This document shows positions 6,178 through 6,350 of a DNA stretch of 6,350 bases, piece by piece. Below the pieces are notes generated by a model, which ran no database searches, was not told the origin of the DNA, and saw only the letters and a program-made list of their open reading frames with translations. The DNA is taken from positions 1-6,350 of the forward strand of contig JAHJUB010000088.1 in assembly GCA_018829455.1 (NCBI GenBank). The letters are read 5' to 3'. Each line of letters starts with the position of its first letter. The stretch's first letter is position 1. A program made the translations under genes and the position numbers. Source of the stretch: Candidatus Omnitrophota bacterium (lineage in GTDB: Bacteria; Ratteibacteria; UBA8468; MWAK01).

Positions 6178-6227
6178 GTAGGGGTCGGATTCATCCGACC
6201 CGCGGGCTCGATGAATCGAGCCCCTAC
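6178..6227. repeat. 50-bp double-hairpin palindromic element, copy C
   Basis: Third copy, again exactly 50 bp with GTAGGGG/CCCCTAC ends and the central CCCGCGGG. The left module is GGG-TCG-GAT, loop TC, ATC-CGA-CCC; the right module is GGG-CTC-GAT, loop GA, ATC-GAG-CCC. The TCG/CGA triplet found in the right module of copy B is here in the left module. It lies 62 bp after thrC and 31 bp before the dnaK ATG. Confidence 0.93.
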
Positions 6228-6234
6228 GTTTTTT
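6178..6234 (+). terminator. Possible rho-independent terminator formed by repeat copy C
   Basis: The right-hand module of copy C is a GC-rich stem with a two-base loop (a four-base loop in RNA if the closing pair opens). It is followed, after CTACG, by six Ts (6229-6234). That arrangement could stop plus-strand transcripts coming from thrC before dnaK. The gap between stem and T-tract is a little long unless the outer GTAGGGG/CCCCTAC arms pair, which brings the stem to one base from the Ts. Confidence 0.4.
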
Positions 6235-6245
6235 AAGAATTTCAC

Positions 6246-6250
6246 AGGAG
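6246..6250 (+). promoter_or_regulatory. Ribosome binding site of dnaK
   Basis: AGGAG lies eight bases before the ATG at 6259. It is the strongest Shine-Dalgarno match in the window and fixes the start. Confidence 0.8.
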
Positions 6251-6258
6251 AAAACCAA

Positions 6259-6350
6259 ATGGCTAAAGAAAAGATTATCGGGATTGACCTGGGCACTAGC
6301 AACTCGGCCGCAGCCGTTTACGAAGCCGGCCGCGCCTCCATCATCCCCAG
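6259..6350 (+). CDS. dnaK: Hsp70 chaperone DnaK, N-terminal fragment
   Basis: Only the first 30 codons are in the window; the gene continues past the right edge. The peptide begins MAKEKIIGIDLGTSNSAAAV, containing the first phosphate-binding motif of the Hsp70/actin ATPase fold (GIDLGTSNS, residues 8-16), followed by YEAGRASIIP. This is the typical N-terminus of DnaK, the ATP-driven cytoplasmic chaperone that works with DnaJ and GrpE. The GTSNSAAA variant, rather than the GTTNSVVA of E. coli, occurs in some bacterial and archaeal DnaK proteins. With so little sequence, another Hsp70 paralogue such as HscA cannot be excluded, though the very short N-terminus favours DnaK. grpE and dnaJ are not upstream. 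Confidence 0.85.
   Translation, partial: MAKEKIIGIDLGTSNSAAAVYEAGRASIIP

Larger units (their letters stand above)
6116..6258 (+). other. thrC-dnaK intergenic region
   Basis: This 143-bp gap contains an A-run at 6123-6128, a short GCGGC (6144-6148)/GCCGC (6161-6165) stem with a 12-base loop, repeat copy C with its T-tract, and the dnaK ribosome binding site. No CIRCE sequence (TTAGCACTC with its inverted partner) is present, and no convincing sigma-32-like or sigma-70-like promoter was found by eye, so the control of dnaK cannot be read from here. Confidence 0.6.

Noticed and set aside
1241..6227. The three 50-bp repeats as a CRISPR array
   Set aside because: The copies are kilobases apart with genes between them, are internally palindromic over their whole length, and no cas gene is present.
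5976..6236. Plus-strand 86-residue open frame across the thrC end and repeat copy C
   Set aside because: It overlaps thrC out of frame, ends through the repeat, and has no Shine-Dalgarno sequence or family resemblance.
6116..6258. CIRCE or sigma-32 heat-shock promoter before dnaK
   Set aside because: No TTAGCACTC inverted repeat is present. TTGTAA at 6106 and TAATAA-like boxes near 6134 are 20 or more bases apart, too far for a good promoter.

Overview
This 6.35 kb window is dense bacterial chromosome of about 50% GC: housekeeping amino-acid and lipid genes, no transposase, phage or defence gene. Two leftward genes and two rightward genes diverge from a 34-bp spacer. The organism cannot be named safely. 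DUF4321, the short gene-to-gene distances and several mobile palindromic sequences suggest an uncultured or poorly sampled phylum of the kind usually known from metagenome bins (inference, low confidence).

Leftward half (minus strand, read from 3600 down to 68): a DegT/DnrJ/EryC1/StrS-type PLP aminotransferase, then trpD (anthranilate phosphoribosyltransferase), then a short two-helix membrane protein (DUF4321), then fabD (malonyl-CoA:ACP transacylase). The last two overlap by ATGA. The set looks like one mixed-function transcription unit, with a weak internal promoter candidate before trpD.

Rightward half: hom (homoserine dehydrogenase with C-terminal ACT domain) and thrC (threonine synthase), two of the three steps from aspartate semialdehyde to threonine. 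thrB is not in the window. After a 143-bp gap the first 30 codons of a DnaK/Hsp70 gene begin, with a good Shine-Dalgarno sequence, and run off the right edge.

The unusual content is in the repeats. Three copies of a 50-bp double-hairpin palindromic element (1241-1290, 4974-5023, 6178-6227) sit in the three larger intergenic gaps. Each copy is two hairpin modules joined by CCCGCGGG and bounded by GTAGGGG/CCCCTAC. A three-base segment in each stem differs between modules, yet it is always matched by its exact complement on the other side. One copy supplies the trpD stop codon and a misleading upstream ATG for DUF4321, one fills most of the hom-thrC gap, and one is followed by a T-tract and could end the thrC transcript. 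A fourth, unrelated palindrome lies inside hom and is read through in frame as about 18 extra residues. No complete new system is visible; the modular palindrome family and its use of gene borders are the best leads.
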